Source: Chalara sp. BL73 (taxonomy: Eukaryota > Ascomycota > Leotiomycetes > Helotiales). From it: DNA of 64,000 nt. This document shows, one piece after another, positions 44,123-56,937 of this stretch. The DNA lies in NCBI GenBank assembly GCA_918026815.1, contig CAKJVC010000017.1, positions 496,001 through 560,000 on the forward strand. The letters run 5' to 3'. The position numbers and the translations under genes were made by a program. How positions within the stretch are numbered: the stretch's first letter is position 1; every line of letters begins with the position of its first letter. The notes under the pieces were generated by a model. It worked only from the letters and a program-made list of their open reading frames with translations. It was not told the origin of the DNA and searched no databases.

Positions 44123-47100
44123 GATGTAGGCACTTACTGTAGTCTCTAATCCTCAGAGCATGGCGGTTCTCTGAAAGAAGACAGGTTGGTTTGTAGTTTC
44201 TAGATTAGTGTTTGTTGAGGATGGGACGCGGCTGAGAACTGATTGCAGTGAATTCCTTGACGTGTTTCTGCGAAAATGAAATTGGCAGAGCTTTCACCCC
44301 TACGGGAGACGTAAAGTTGGAAAGGAGGAAAGGAGGCTCAGAATTTCGCACAGGGCGAAGGAGATGACCCTATCGAACCTCTCTGATGAACTCTGATGTA
44401 GATGGATAGTCATACACGAGTGTATATGGAGAAAGGAAAGAGATATCAAGATAGTGTCCAAGGGAACAGGAAGTTCAATAAGGAGCGATTCGACGACGGT
44501 GAGACGGTGTAGACAGCCCAGCGCCGCTTTAGAGAAGTGGTGGAAATACTGGAACTTATGATACTGCAGAAGAAGCTGTACAGTGACAGGCGACTGATGG
44601 TGTTTCTCTTGATAGACGCCTGAGGGAAATGAGAGTCAGGTGGAAATGCTGCCAAGCAAACTGCCTTTGGCTATCAAAGCAGGAAAGGACGATAGATGCT
44701 AAATAGCGTAAGTCAATGCAGCTCACTTATTCTAATAGGCAATAACAAACTCTATCAATATGGGCATCTTTACCCGAATGCTGATGTTGTCTGCCAGGTT
44801 ACAGTACACAGAGGGATCAGCGTTGACGTCAATAACATCCAAGCCCAAGTGGACATATGGAAACAAACAGCTGAGCAGCACTACGGCCACTTTTATAACG
44901 GATTTCCTTCTCTGAAATATTAGGCTATCATGCCCCTATTGTGTCACTGTGTTGTTTTCTTTGGGTCCTTGAGCTTCCATTGTCCTGTGTTCGCTAGAGA
45001 GTAATTGCTTTCCACTGGGAACATTGCAAAAGCCATACTCCTCCTTCCAATGGTACCAGTGTTGGTCTCATCGACTGGGAGAAAGTTGCTTCAGGAGCAG
45101 CGCACTTGCCGAGCTGGCAGGAGTGTTCTGTAGACCTTTCTGATTCAGTCTACGTGTCCCTGAAGCTTCCTACCAATTGAGCCTAGCATTCACTATCCAG
45201 CTCCCAGTTCTCGCAGCTATACCCAGCTAGCCAAGTTGCCTTGTGGTACAATTATAGAGAGCTTCGGCTACTAAGAAGTACTTCATATATAATCAAGAGA
45301 ATTACAAGAAGGCTAGCAGGAAATTAGATCATCTTCAAGGAGAATAACTGAGGCTAAATAGAAAGATACGAAGTAGTAATCATGTCTACTGAAAGTCTGT
45401 TTGGAATTGAGTATGTGCAATTCGACATCTTATGTGCTTGAACTTGAGGGACATAACTGTCTTTTGCTGTGCAGGGTATTTGGCCATTGCTATAATGATG
45501 ACCTATTCAAAGCCTCCGAAGCACAAGTACAGAGAACTACAGGCTTATCGAAGGTATGCACTTGCAGCCACTTGGCCTATGATGGTTGACGAAATGTCCC
45601 GTGCACGAGTGTTGAGATGATATGATTTGGCCGAAAAGTCAACCACAATGTGGCATCGGGACAATGATACACTTTGCTCCGACTTCTCAAGCGATACCGC
45701 GCCTTGTTGGTATGCATGTTTGTACATAGCGATCGCCAAATAATCGAGAAGTAGTTGATCATGACAAGTTACCTATCAAGCTGCTTGCTTGTTATAGGCA
45801 TGCATCTCACTTCATCGTAGCATTACCAGTATCCTAACATTCATAAAAGATCATGCCGAATGCGTGAGTCTCAGGGGCAAGTCTCAGGGCACTTCATATG
45901 CAAAGACGGACGATCGTAGTGCGGAGTTCGATATGAGTACGAAGTCCCGTTTCTGTTGGGCTGAAGTGGTATCCCCTCTCGGTACAATCATAGATTATCT
46001 GATGATCCAGAATTTCATAGAAAGTATCGACAGCCCAGATATTAAGTGGATTATCACCTCAAGATGAAGTGCGAGATGTGATATGGTGGTGTAGTGCTGC
46101 CATTCGTAAGACGTCGAAAACATTTAAGTTTTTGGCAGTATTATTCGCAGGATGACGTGTTATTATTAGGGAGATAGTTTGCACAATGAACCCTGAAGCT
46201 CTAGAATGCAAGAACAGATGAGCTGAGACCGAGATACAAGATATGTCGTGGTAGTAACCATTTGGCGATCTGAGCATGCAGGCCATACAATCGGCCAAAA
46301 TACTGAATTTAGTATGCATGTCTGAGCGACCGACTCGGCGGCCAGAGACAATTCAGAGGGATGGAGCAATGATTGCACAGCGCGGACTTGGAATGACTTG
46401 CGAACGGATGAAGTCATTATGATAGTGATGCTGCTACACAACCGTTGTGTATTCCGGAAGCCGCAATATCTCTTCCTGTAGAGAAATGTGATATATTAAA
46501 GAGTAAACCTGTCAAAGCACGCTTTGAAGTTAGAGTTCGTGCTAGTTTAAGGTTGTGGGAACTCTGAAGAGGTACTTGATGGCTCGGCGCTGTTAAACCA
46601 GGACGTCCAGCTTAGCGTAGCGGATCCTTCAGTAAAGCACGCTCCCATGAACATTCTCTTCTTTACGATCATTTATACAGACAAGGCATTGGTGGATATG
46701 CTCGTTGTGGTAGCGTCTCCGTCGTCATGGGTTGAGGGCAGTGGATGTCGTTTGCTTCTGCACAGGTAGCAGAAGCCCCTGTGTGAGGCGCAAAAAGAGA
46801 GCTTGGCATGGAGCATGCAAAGCGTCACAAGTGCTCACAGTGTAGTTCATGCATATTAGGAGATATTATTCTTCAGTCAATAGAGTATATAAGAACTTTG
46901 ACTTGCTATTTCCTCTAGAAAGCTGGTTTGCATCGGCTGATGGTCAGGATATCTCGATCATCTGCCTAGCCTAAATGATATAATTACCACACCTTGGATT
47001 TAGCTATTCAACTTTGACCCAGGTGCACAGCAAGATCAGTCCTACAACTAGGCTCTATATTCTACACTTGCTGTCCTACACTGGTATGGGCAATGCGTCT

Positions 47101-47610
47101 TATGTATCTTAGAGGCTGAGACCTGCAGCTTATCACAGAGTGGGCTCGAGAAAATATGCTTATTTTCTCTTTCTCTGTAGCTCTCCAGGCTGGCCGTAAG
47201 CTGTGATTGTGGTGCTGATCAAGATTTTTAAGGGGAAAGTATAGTTCTACAAAGCATTTGATTGCGTACGTACTGTCTCCACTGAGGACTGAGATTTCAA
47301 GAACCGCTTTGGGGTCTAAAATACAAGCTCAGCCACCATCCTTCTTCAATTTCAAGCTCGCAAGAACTCTACTGTGATTATCACGTTATCTACAATTCTA
47401 CCCATTTGACTTCCTGAGCATTTTCGCCAAGTCTTTAGAGCCCTCTTTTGCTTTGCCTTGGCGTGATCCACCTCTTATCGCGATTGCCCTGCAACCGCTT
47501 TGCCTCGCCTTGCTTCCCTGAGCTCGCCCAACTATGCCTTTGCTCTTGTCCTCTCCTCACGGATCATATAGTCCTTCAAAACTTAGAGATTGATTTCAAC
47601 TATATGTACT
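44123..47610. other. Gene-free stretch, 3.5 kb
   Basis: The first ~500 bp are the 5' region of the Ser-rich gene. From about 45 to 47.4 kb the DNA is AT-rich with only short, domain-free frames. No repeat longer than a few bases was noticed. Confidence 0.6.
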
Positions 47611-49808
47611 ATGTCTACACTGCAGTCTCTGCCTTCGGAGATTCTTCTCAATATTATTCAGTGTAAGTGCTCGAGCTGGTAGTCAAACTAACAGTCTAAC
47701 TCGGCACTTTAGTCCTTCCCCCCTCTGAAATCGTCAATCTTCAACATGTCTCTAAGGCACTACTGAAAATCTGCAGGGACGACGGGGTTTGGAGGGAAGA
47801 GGCGTTTCAAGCGTCTTTTTTCTTAGACAGGATCCGCCGACGTCGACTACTCATTGCAGACAGTGTCCAGGAGCCACGATTCCGCGATCTGGCACGGGCA
47901 CTGGCAACCGGAAATGGCATGGAAGGTTCGAGGTTGACTCAGCAGGGAGCAGGCAGCGTAGACCTGAAGGCACAATCACACGAGAAGATACGCTTAAGAG
48001 CAAACTGGGATCCGAGCTATCCGAATGAAAATATTAACTGGTATCAGGAATATATTGCTAGGAATGCTCCTATATCAACTAGCTGGTTTGAGCAGCCTCG
48101 TGATCGAGAGAGTCCTGGACATGAATACTTGGAAGTGCGAGGCATGGCGTTATATGACGAGCCGGGAGAAATAGGCGCTACTATGGTAGTAGCGCCTCTC
48201 GATGATGGAAGTAGTATGTCCTTTTAATTTAGAGTGCCTTCCTTCAGGGTCGTTATAAGACTTTAGCGGCTCCCACATTTGCAGAAAGTCCTGTCTGATC
48301 TTAGTCATACCCTAGCAAGGACGAATCACTAACTTAAGCCGTTTCTAGTTTGCCTGTGGGATATAAATGGAACACGCGGGACGAAAGGAAGTATTGTAGC
48401 GAGGAGCAAGTCTGGATTGCTCTCGGTCTATTCGAATCCTCCAGGTAGCGAACTGCCTAAGGTGATAAATACAGGCGTTACCGAGTGTATAAGTGTTGAT
48501 AGTCCAGGGAAACGAGCATACATCGCAGTTCAGAATGGTCTTGTTGAGGTTGATTTACAAACCCTTTCGATTGTTGCTCATGAAAAGTATCCATTCTCCA
48601 TCACAGCAATCTCCGAAGCAAGACATCCGACACCAATTACCGTAGGAACAAGCTACTCGATATATCTTCACGATTCCCGTGCAATACATAATAAGTTCAA
48701 CACACACTCCAATACCCAACTCGAACAGTTAGATTTTCATTTTAACTCTGACACGTCTTCGGTGTCTGGTAGCTTAAGCTTGATCAATCAAGTCTCCAGC
48801 CCCGGAATTGAACCTACCTATCAGTCCGGTCCGTTGAGCATTTTGCACATGCCAGGTCTCGGTTTCGATACCACCAGCGATATCTTTGTTGCTGGACGAT
48901 TTCCAAGTATTCTCAATTACGAGTAGGTACTTTCATTGGATGCTGTACTGGCTCCAAGCCTTGTGATTTTCGGGTGTCCCCTTTATATATTGCTTTATAC
49001 TCGCTCCAGATACTGACCGTGGCATTCACACAGTCGTCGATACTTTCCAAAATTGAAAGGCACATTATATTCTGGAGCACGACTTTGTAGCATGGCTTCG
49101 CTTCCTTATCCTTTTGCTTCATCAGAGAAAGACTTAGCAAGACGAGGTGAGCTATCCGTTGAGCAAGTTCTAAGCTCAAAATATGCACCAGGTACTACAT
49201 TAATTGCATGTGGGGAGTATAACAGCAAAGGGTCTTTGGAGATCTATGGCTTGCCATCTGATCAGCCAACTCTTAATACAGCCTTGTCCAATTATCCAGT
49301 CCCAAGAACTTTGCATAGCGCTGTCATGAAGAATCGACAAACGTCATCAAGCTCAAAATTACTATCGGTTGCCTCACACGGTACTAGAATTGTTGTATCT
49401 GATGGCGGAGGCAATCTGAAATGGTTCGAGCGTGATGGGTTTAGTGAAATTAGAAGTTGGAATATTGCTCATGGCTCTGTAGAAACCCCTCTCGGAATAT
49501 TCGGCACTCTCGGGGATAGTTACATGGACTCAGGCTCTGGCGACATAGTAATCAAAATCTTGGAAAACCAGGACAATCTAATTCTATGGACAGGAGAGAA
49601 GATTGGCCTACTCAATTTCTCGAGCAAACCAGGATTTACTGCTGAGAGCTTTGAGAGTATCGTGAAAACGGCAGAGGAGGCACACCGTGAACGCGAGGAG
49701 CATACCTACGCCAAAGCAATGCGCCGGGCTCTAGAACACCAAGCCAATGAGGTTAGGTATGTCAGGGGATTGGGGCTCGGGCTCGGATTCGAAGAGCGTG
49801 ATATTTGA
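47611..49808 (+). CDS. F-box protein with a beta-propeller-like C-terminal region
   Basis: Four exons, 47611-47662, 47713-48213, 48349-48922 and 49034-49808, give 633 aa, each junction in phase. The N-terminus is an F-box split by intron 1: LQSLPSEILLNIIQ | FLPPSEIVNLQHVSKALL. After a basic helix come repeated short strand-like units, including DDGSICLWDINGTRG and VSDGGGNLKWFERDG, typical of a degenerate WD40 propeller. F-box proteins link substrates to Skp1-Cul1 ubiquitin ligases, the propeller usually binding the substrate; the target is unknown. The C-terminus is a charged helix (EEAHREREEHTYAKAMRRAL) ending in a Gly/Leu-rich tail. Secure as an F-box gene. Confidence 0.88.
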
Positions 49809-51079
49809 GCACCGGCTACCAAAGATCTAGTTGACGGTGATAGCTCACGGTATGCAATTGTAAGGCGATATATGTCATGCATAGGACCTCCCGTTTCCCC
49901 TCTTGCCCGGGAATGCTAGGAATATCTCGTACATACATTGTACACGATTATACATGAATGATTGATATCTCTTGACGTGGCCAGACGAGCAGTCGATGAT
50001 AGAATAGATGCGCCCCTCTAGTGGTGATACGTTGCTCCAAACTCCTAACTATTTCGGGTCCTTTCTCTGAAGGGGCGAGGTAAGGGTCCCTCGCATAAGA
50101 GTTGGATGCCATGACCCCATTTTGCAAGGCGACAGCTTACTTGATTGCGTATCGAGGAGCTCGCAGTACCAACGAGAAGCGTGGGTCTTGTTCAATCTGG
50201 ATAACAGGGAAACAGCTTGGAGCATTGGCCGATCATCTGTAGACACTGACAAGTGGCAGAACGAGAGAATTGCTGTCTTCCCGAGGACCAACACACCTGG
50301 AGCCTCACATTGGCACGTTCTTATTGATCATTGAGCAATTTGCACGGCGATCTCACCTTTCTATCAAGTCTTATAGCCACCAGGTCCACTGTCAGTCAGC
50401 CTTGCGAAGGGTTTGCTTTATACGCTTCCAAAGCGCTTTCGTGGATGCTTTAGCCAAGAACTATATTTTTGTCCCACTCCGGATCAGCACAGCCAATGAA
50501 TAGATGAGGCTGCCGAGCCCATTCTGAAGCCCAACCTCCCTTAGCGAAGCTGCTTCACCGCTTGTATCTCCTGAGCCGCCTGTGACAGTTCTATGCAGGT
50601 GGTGAAAAAAAAAGAAAAGGACTACGGTTTGGTACGAGGCCCGTATTAGTGGAACGTGGTGATTTGCACGGATCCGGGAGTTTACCCACTGATAGCAAGT
50701 CTAATGCCACCAAAGTCGCCCAAGACACGGGCCACTCAATTGCTACCATGTACCTAGATGGTGGATAACTGGGCTGGCTTGCGCTCATCGGCTCTGCCAT
50801 TGGGAAGTACCTTGACGGATCCGTCCAAACCTGATGGTTGATTTCAATAATTTGCATCTTGCGTCTCCTCTATCTATGTCTCGTAGCCCTGCACTGATAT
50901 GCGTCTAGTCAGCCTTACTTTACAAGGAACTATGCAACGCATAGGAAGTCATTACTATTTCTGCAAATGCTGAGTAAACAATCCTGATACTCGAATGCGT
51001 ATTTCTTACTTACTTTTATCTCCATGACTAGGCTCTATACGTGTTGTGCCTTTTTGTGTGGTTGTCGTTTCCCGTCTTT
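49809..51079. other. Intergenic, 1.3 kb
   Basis: No supported gene. A plus-strand frame at 50122-50334 is protein-like but isolated. Downstream, frames overlapping the next gene begin at 51024. Confidence 0.5.
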
Positions 51080-52084
51080 ATGGCTGTTTCTTTTGCTGTG
51101 CGCTCAGAATCGAAGGAGAGAATCACATTCTACAGGTATAGACAAGGCCATCGTTATGATAGTCAGTCTTCTCTTCCTGGCCATCTTCGCGATTGGCATG
51201 TACGGAAATCACAGTTCCCTCATCCCGAGCGACGAAGAGAGTCAGGCAAACATTCACCGTCGCGGCGCATACACTGCCTACCGCCGCAGCAAGGGCCAAA
51301 GGCGACGGACCCGCAATCTGAATACGATATTTCTATTTATTTGAACGCTGAGCATGCCAATTCAAGAGCCTTTTCCTTGGAACATACCCCATCGGGAAAT
51401 TCTATCATCTCAGATAGATTGTGCAAGCCATTATACGGCCGCGAGCCGTCGGTCAGCGACCAGGAAGCCGCTAGCTTGGTCCAAAACAATTTCATTCGGA
51501 TGCAAGACTCGCCCGATGACAACCAGCCCGAAAGAATCCTGCGCAGTCTGGTTGAGAGCCACGAGCCCATGGATGATGTTGCGCTCGACGGAATATTGTC
51601 CGCTGCGAACCACGTCTTCTTCCTGGGCAAGTTATCTGGAAGGGTAGAATGGGAATGGTCACATCCCTCACAAGAACGCTACCAGCAGGAGCTTGTCGGC
51701 AGCACAGCTCTACGCTACGCACCTGGCCACGAAGGCGTCGTCGAGACCCTGATAATCCTCTCAAAACCTATCCTCAGACAACCAAACGTGGACCGTCGAC
51801 TGGTCCTCTGCGCTTTCTTGCATGAACTTATCCATTGCTTCCTTTTCATCGTGTGCGGCTTCAAAGCCAGAGAAATGGGAGGACATACAGCTGGATTTGA
51901 GACTATTGCGGGGATTATCGATGAGTGGGTTGGGAAAGGACGATTGCAGCTTTGTAATATGAAAGCTGATTTAGACTATTATCGTGTAGGGAGGGAAAGG
52001 TTCGTTGGAGGGCATAGCCATGCAGGGTGCAATCAAAGTCCGGGCCCAGATTCAAAGAAACGGCAGGCGATTCTGGTCGGGTAA
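51080..52084 (+). CDS. SprT-like zinc metallopeptidase-fold protein; start uncertain
   Basis: From the first in-frame ATG this is 334 aa. The SprT-like core occupies about residues 120-300: ERILRSLVESHEPMDDVALD, then FFLGKLSGRVEWEW, then the zinc-binding HELIH (His248, Glu249, His252) in a hydrophobic helix and a third ligand in GGHTAGF (His269). Human Spartan and yeast Wss1 of this broad class cleave DNA-protein crosslinks; for fungal members of this type activity is unproven. The first ~90 residues are Arg/Ser/His-rich and less convincing. Another frame starting at ATG 51024 is open to 51344 and encodes a clear membrane helix (IVMIVSLLFLAIFAIGMYG). The true N-terminus may therefore use that frame through a splice or frameshift I could not place. 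Confidence 0.68.
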   Translation: MAVSFAVRSESKERITFYRYRQGHRYDSQSSLPGHLRDWHVRKSQFPHPERRRESGKHSPSRRIHCLPPQQGPKATDPQSEYDISIYLNAEHANSRAFSLEHTPSGNSIISDRLCKPLYGREPSVSDQEAASLVQNNFIRMQDSPDDNQPERILRSLVESHEPMDDVALDGILSAANHVFFLGKLSGRVEWEWSHPSQERYQQELVGSTALRYAPGHEGVVETLIILSKPILRQPNVDRRLVLCAFLHELIHCFLFIVCGFKAREMGGHTAGFETIAGIIDEWVGKGRLQLCNMKADLDYYRVGRERFVGGHSHAGCNQSPGPDSKKRQAILVG

Positions 52085-54065
52085 AACGCGAGGGCTGAGC
52101 GGATATGAGCTTCGTTATCTGTTTCTTAGCGAGGAGTTGGGATGGTGGAACTCATGGACGGTCTTTTGCTTTCACTTGTACCTGACAAATCTTCCTAGTT
52201 TTGCAGGAAAGCGAACACCACTGTTCTAGGAGTCCGTTCGGCTCATCTCTTGAAAGAACCAAGGCTATCCAAATATGCCTTATATGGATTGAAAAAAATG
52301 GTGGTCATTTGCTGTATATACATAAATACGTTATTCCAGATGTTTCTGGAATCTGGACCTGATTCCATATCGGGTCCCATCTTGCGAATTAAAAACGTTT
52401 TTTCCTCGAAATAATCTTTGGCCTGGAACTGTCTACTTGTTAGTATGCTTTTTGAGTCTAGGTTGAGCGCTCAACGTCAACTCTATGCTTTCCAGCCTAC
52501 CTTGGGAAAGCAACTATCTGGCCCGCCTCTTCTGCACTTGTATTTGCTTATGCAGAATTCGAGCGTATTGTGCGTGCTCCTCAAAGATGGCAAGCCCAGA
52601 TTTAGCAAATTTGGCTGCTGGAAGTTTTGGATTCATGACCGCCAGATGCCTTTTCCTAGAACGACAGTTTTCTTTACGTTCTATCACCCAAGCGATCACC
52701 CACAAGACAAACTCCGTATGTACCGGAACCAAGATTCTCTGTGGCCGAAGCAGCCGCAAAAACTCCTGGGGAGCCTTTTGGGATGTGCCTTTCTATCATA
52801 CGCTTCAAGGTGCTCGTAGCGAGATCCCGTTCTGTGTGGAAAGTTTTCTTGGGTATCCGTGGATGGGATTTAATGTTCCTGCTCGTGCCTGCGCGGTGAA
52901 CTTTGTGCTCTTTTTTGCTGATGTCGGGGCCGTTGCGTTTTGCTGGTGTGATATAGCATGAGCTTAGGGTCGCATCGCATATTATGGCAGCTAAGGAACA
53001 TACTCCAGATGGCCCATGAAGGGTGTAGGTGATGTTTCTGTTGTTTGGTGCGGGGTATCTGAGACATCATATAGCGCAGTGTAAAAAGTTATTGTTCTCG
53101 TTGTTGGAATCTTGCTATGGTGTATCAAGTTCTGGCTCTTCCTTCTTGGAAAGCATACTTTGTAGAAGGAGGTTTTGTATGCAGACTTGAAGGTTTTATG
53201 GCTTTTTACAGCGTCATTTTTAAGTGCGAGAAGCTTATGTGATATATTTACGTAGTGTGCTTCTGCTCCAGATTTTGTCGATAGTAGAGACCATCATTTT
53301 GATGGTTGTTTTTGCTAGCTATGGAACTTGCTTGCGAATCAGTATTTTTGGTTCTTGGATGATCGGTGGTTGGATCTCTATTATTAAGGTATTTGGAGAT
53401 ACTTTCCTGCGCTCCTAGCAACTGCTCTGCGTTGATGAAAGGGAGAAGGGGGGGGGGGGGGGGGGGGAGCAGGGGAGAATATATATATATAGAGCCGAGA
53501 CTCCACTAGAGGTATATTGCCATTGATCAAGTGCGATACTCCTTCTCCATATTAAATGACGTTCTAGTCTTTCTCCCATTAGATATCCATGAGAGGACTA
53601 AAATTGTTCGAAAAGTCAAAAATATTCATGGCATTGCCCCTTCGACCTCCTTTACTATTGTGACAAGCTAGAATGATATATTGAGGGGATGGGCTTCAGC
53701 TCTCGGCTTTCCGTACGTTGACACTTTAACTTCTTTATAAGTTCTATATTAATCTGCACTAAAGCATCGTGACTATTTAACTTTCATTCCTGGAAAATGC
53801 CTACTTTTGACGAATTGCTGTGAAATATAAAGATCCCATCGCCTTGCCGGTTAGCATAACACGGGACATCATGCGGAAAAAGCTTATAGTTGTTGATCGC
53901 AGATTTCCCTTTGTCAACCTTGGATGTATCGTGCGTATACAGGATACTTCTTACACATTTCGTATTCCAACTCCAGTTTGTGCTTCCCTTCCTATCAAAC
54001 GCCAGATGCTCTTGTCTATCGCCCAAATCCATGGTTCATACCATATTAATATCATATTGAGCGAT
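52085..54065. other. Gene-poor stretch, 2 kb
   Basis: A plus-strand frame at 52485-52961 is open but has no recognised domain. A poly-G/AT microsatellite lies at 53448-53491. Otherwise AT-rich DNA. Confidence 0.5.
53448..53491. repeat. G20 run followed by an AT repeat
   Basis: Twenty G at 53448-53467, a short purine spacer, then an AT repeat at about 53479-53491. Confidence 0.93.
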
Positions 54066-55770
54066 TCATCCTTCTGGAACATAAACGCCGTCTTTGCACA
54101 ACACAACCACACTCTTGAAGAAGCGTCGCCATTCTAGCGGATCCCCCTTCACCTTCACGAAACGTACTTCTAGCAGCTCTGTTTCTCCTGTCTGGTAGGT
54201 GTCGACAACAATGTCTCCTGTCATACTGCACTGACGCCCATCTACGGTCTTGATCTTAATCCATGCAACGTGATCTCGACCCTGCATCCGAGGCACCGAA
54301 GGAATAGGAACATTCAACTTGACGAGTGCATCACTCAACAAGTGGAGAAGCTGCTCAGAGGAGATATGCGAGAAGAAACGTGTCAGGGAGTAATTCGGTA
54401 GAATATCATTGAACCGGCGAGCAGCTTGCGTCAAGCTGAATGGGACAGCTGGTGCTGGCGTAAACTGGCTCATACTAGGTTCATCCGCGAGATCATCAAA
54501 ATTATGCCCGCTGGGCTGGCCTCTACCGTTGGTCATTGTAGCGATACCAACGTCTTGAGCCGTGGTAGGCTGGCTTGCGCTGAATGCTGACGCATAAGCT
54601 CGAGGAGGTCGCTCCCAATCGAACATCACGTCGCTGATAGGTGTTTCTGGTTGCGTATATGATATTCGCGAAAATTCGGAATCGATATCCATCATATCTT
54701 GACCTCGGGTTTGATCTCGTTGGGATAGGGCAGGTTGCTGATTGAAATCGATTCTGAGGCTCTCTAGCATTTGGGTTGCCAATGCAAGGGGATCTTTGAT
54801 CTTGCCATCTGATGTAGATAAGGGGTTGCTTCTTGTGTACCATGGGTGGTGCTTGATTCTCTCGAATGTAAAGCGCTCGTTAGGATCTACGTTCATCATG
54901 CCCCGTAGCAATGATAGAACATCCTTTGGTAGTTTGGCCCATAAGTCGTCGGAGCTATGACCATTCCCGCGAACATAATCCTGGAACTCCCAACTTTGGT
55001 TTGTAGGCTCGTCCCATGGCGTATTACCAACTAGGAGTACAAAAAGCACGACACCACAGGACCATATGTCAACCACATTCGCAGCATATCCTGCAGATTT
55101 GCTGGCCTTAGACACTTTATCCTTGGAGTTGGTGATTACCTCGGGAGCGATATATGGCGGACTTCCACACATTGTAGTACTGAGTTTTGTCTTCCCCTGG
55201 TATTCAAACAGAGTCGCAAGACCGAAATCCGCAATCTTCAAGTTTCCAGCATCTGATAGTAATATGTTTTCCGGCTTGATGTCCCGATGACCAACCCCTT
55301 TCGAGTGCATGTAGCTCACACCGCTGATCAGCTGCAAGAAGTAGAAGTGTGCAATATCTTCGCTGACACCAACATCCGCCTCAATCTTATCGAACAGATC
55401 ACCTCCCTCGGCATACTCCATGGCTATCCATTTCCACACGGGATCTTCTCCTGTGGCAAACCACTCTATTATATTCGGGTGTTGGCCAATATGGGAGTGT
55501 AATGATACTTCCATGGCGATCTGCTTTGCTGATATTCGGCCATGTTTGACTGCATAAGCCTTGTGAATGAACTTGACCGCGAAAACTGGAGTTGTATCTG
55601 TTGGAGGGATGGCTTTTTTGATTCTGCGAAACTTTAGCCCGTTGCAGCAATTGATGGTGGAGCGCTGTAACTCACGATGCATACGCCCCTCTACCGATAG
55701 TTTTTGAGACGATTCGAAAAGGCAAATCGTGGGGCAAAGGATCCAGTTGAGACTGCATTGGAGGGTCCAT
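54066..55770 (-). CDS. CHK1: Checkpoint serine/threonine kinase CHK1
   Basis: Exons 55770-55676 and 55623-54066, joined across a 52-nt intron (GTGAGT...CGCAG), give 550 aa. The intron splits the Gly-rich loop, IGRGAYAS | IKKA. Kinase landmarks: ATP lysine Lys49 (FAVKF), catalytic GHRDIKPEN (Asp146), ADFGLA (Asp164) and PPYIAPE (APE at 191-193). GGDLFDKIE and VDIWSCGVVLFVLLVGNTPWD are characteristic of Chk1. The C-terminal half holds a Ser/Gln-containing linker, where ATR-type phosphorylation is expected, then a KA1-like autoinhibitory domain (TGETELLEVRFVKVKGD, WRRFFKSVV). Chk1 halts the cycle after DNA damage or stalled replication. Divergent from UBC11, 516 bp apart. Confidence 0.96.
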
Positions 55771-55926
55771 TGTTAACAATGGCTTCTGGGCGATAGGACA
55801 ACATTTCGGAGAACATTTTGACCTGATATGTTTATTTTGAAGCTACTCACCATATCCAAGTGCTATCCAATTTCCACACAATCACGAATAGCAAGAAATA
55901 ACTATATCCAATGGATATTGTTATGA

Positions 55927-55959
55927 ACGCGTCCAAGTTTGAAGTCGCGTGAAGCGCGT
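55927..55959. promoter_or_regulatory. Candidate MluI cell-cycle box cluster
   Basis: In the 516-bp CHK1/UBC11 spacer: a perfect ACGCGT at 55927-55932 and near-matches TCGCGT at 55945-55950 and GCGCGT at 55954-55959, with another GCGT just after. In yeasts MBF binds ACGCGT at G1/S genes. The single hexamer also occurs several times elsewhere in the window, so only the clustering is notable. Confidence 0.4.
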
Positions 55960-56286
55960 CTGTTGCGTGTTTTTAATTTGCTGCAATGTAAGTGCCAAGA
56001 GAAGGCCCAAAAGCAGCCTCGCCTCGTTGTCGCGTTGGCAACCACCTCGATTGGAAGGCAGGCGCCAAAAGCATTTGTTTATCACTCCCCCTGCTCTCTA
56101 TTTTCAAATCTACCTTCTCCCCTCCTACAAAATCATACGAATTCTTTCTTTGTTGCAGTACAATAGCTTTGGAGTCGCACAATTCCTTTCGTTACATTAC
56201 ATTCCTAAGGTTCTTTTGGAATCTAACTAGTCTTTGTTCGGACCCTTCTTCCATCGAAAGCCTCGCCGTTGCTGTTACTATTTTGC

Positions 56287-56937
56287 ATGATGGATTATAC
56301 AATGGAGGACAACCAGAACTCTGCTCCGGGAAGCGTGCCAGCTGCACAGGCTGCGAAGCTTGGTTCAAGACCTGCACAAAATGCGCAGAGTACTACTAAA
56401 CGGTTCGCTACCCGCCCACTAAATATCGAGAAACAGATGCTGACAAAGATAGTTTACAAACCGAATTGATGCAACTCATGACTTCAGCTGCCCCTGGTAT
56501 CTCTGCTTTCCCATCCGCGGATGGCAATTTACAGTCATGGACGGCGACGATTGAGGGACCAGATGACACTCCTTATGCGGGCCTTACGTTCAAGTTGTCT
56601 TTCGCATTCCCATCGAATTATCCTTATGCGCCACCTACAGTCTTATTCAAGACACCTATTTACCATCCCAATGTTGACTTCTCGGGGCGAATCTGTTTGG
56701 ATATCTTGAAGGATAAGTGGACTGCGGCGTACAATATCCAGACTGTGCTCTTAAGTTTGCAGAGCTTGCTTGGAGAGCCTAACAAGTGAGTTACCCACCT
56801 CGATTCCCTTTAGCCTTTGCTGATCAAGGTTTAGTGCATCGCCATTAAACGGAGAGGCAGCTGAGTTGTGGGACAAAGATATGGAAGAGTTCAAGAGGAA
56901 GGTCCTCGGTCGCCACGTAGATGTTGATGACGAATAG
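56287..56937 (+). CDS. UBC11: APC/C ubiquitin-conjugating enzyme E2 (UBE2C/UbcH10, UBC11)
   Basis: Exons 56287-56402, 56453-56785 and 56835-56937 give 183 aa with matching phases; introns are 50 and 49 nt. ATGs at 56287, 56290 and 56302 all fit, so the first residues are uncertain. The UBC fold includes HPN (110-112), the catalytic Cys120 in [12 protein letters not shown] and the active-site-flanking region typical of the UBE2C class. The N-terminal extension ([10 protein letters not shown]... [14 protein letters not shown]) is the regulatory tail found in UbcH10-type enzymes. It charges ubiquitin onto cyclin B and other substrates of the anaphase-promoting complex. Divergent from CHK1. Confidence 0.95.

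Noticed and set aside
52485..52961. 158-codon plus-strand frame with many Cys/Phe
   Set aside because: A second frame overlaps it with equal openness, and no domain was recognised.
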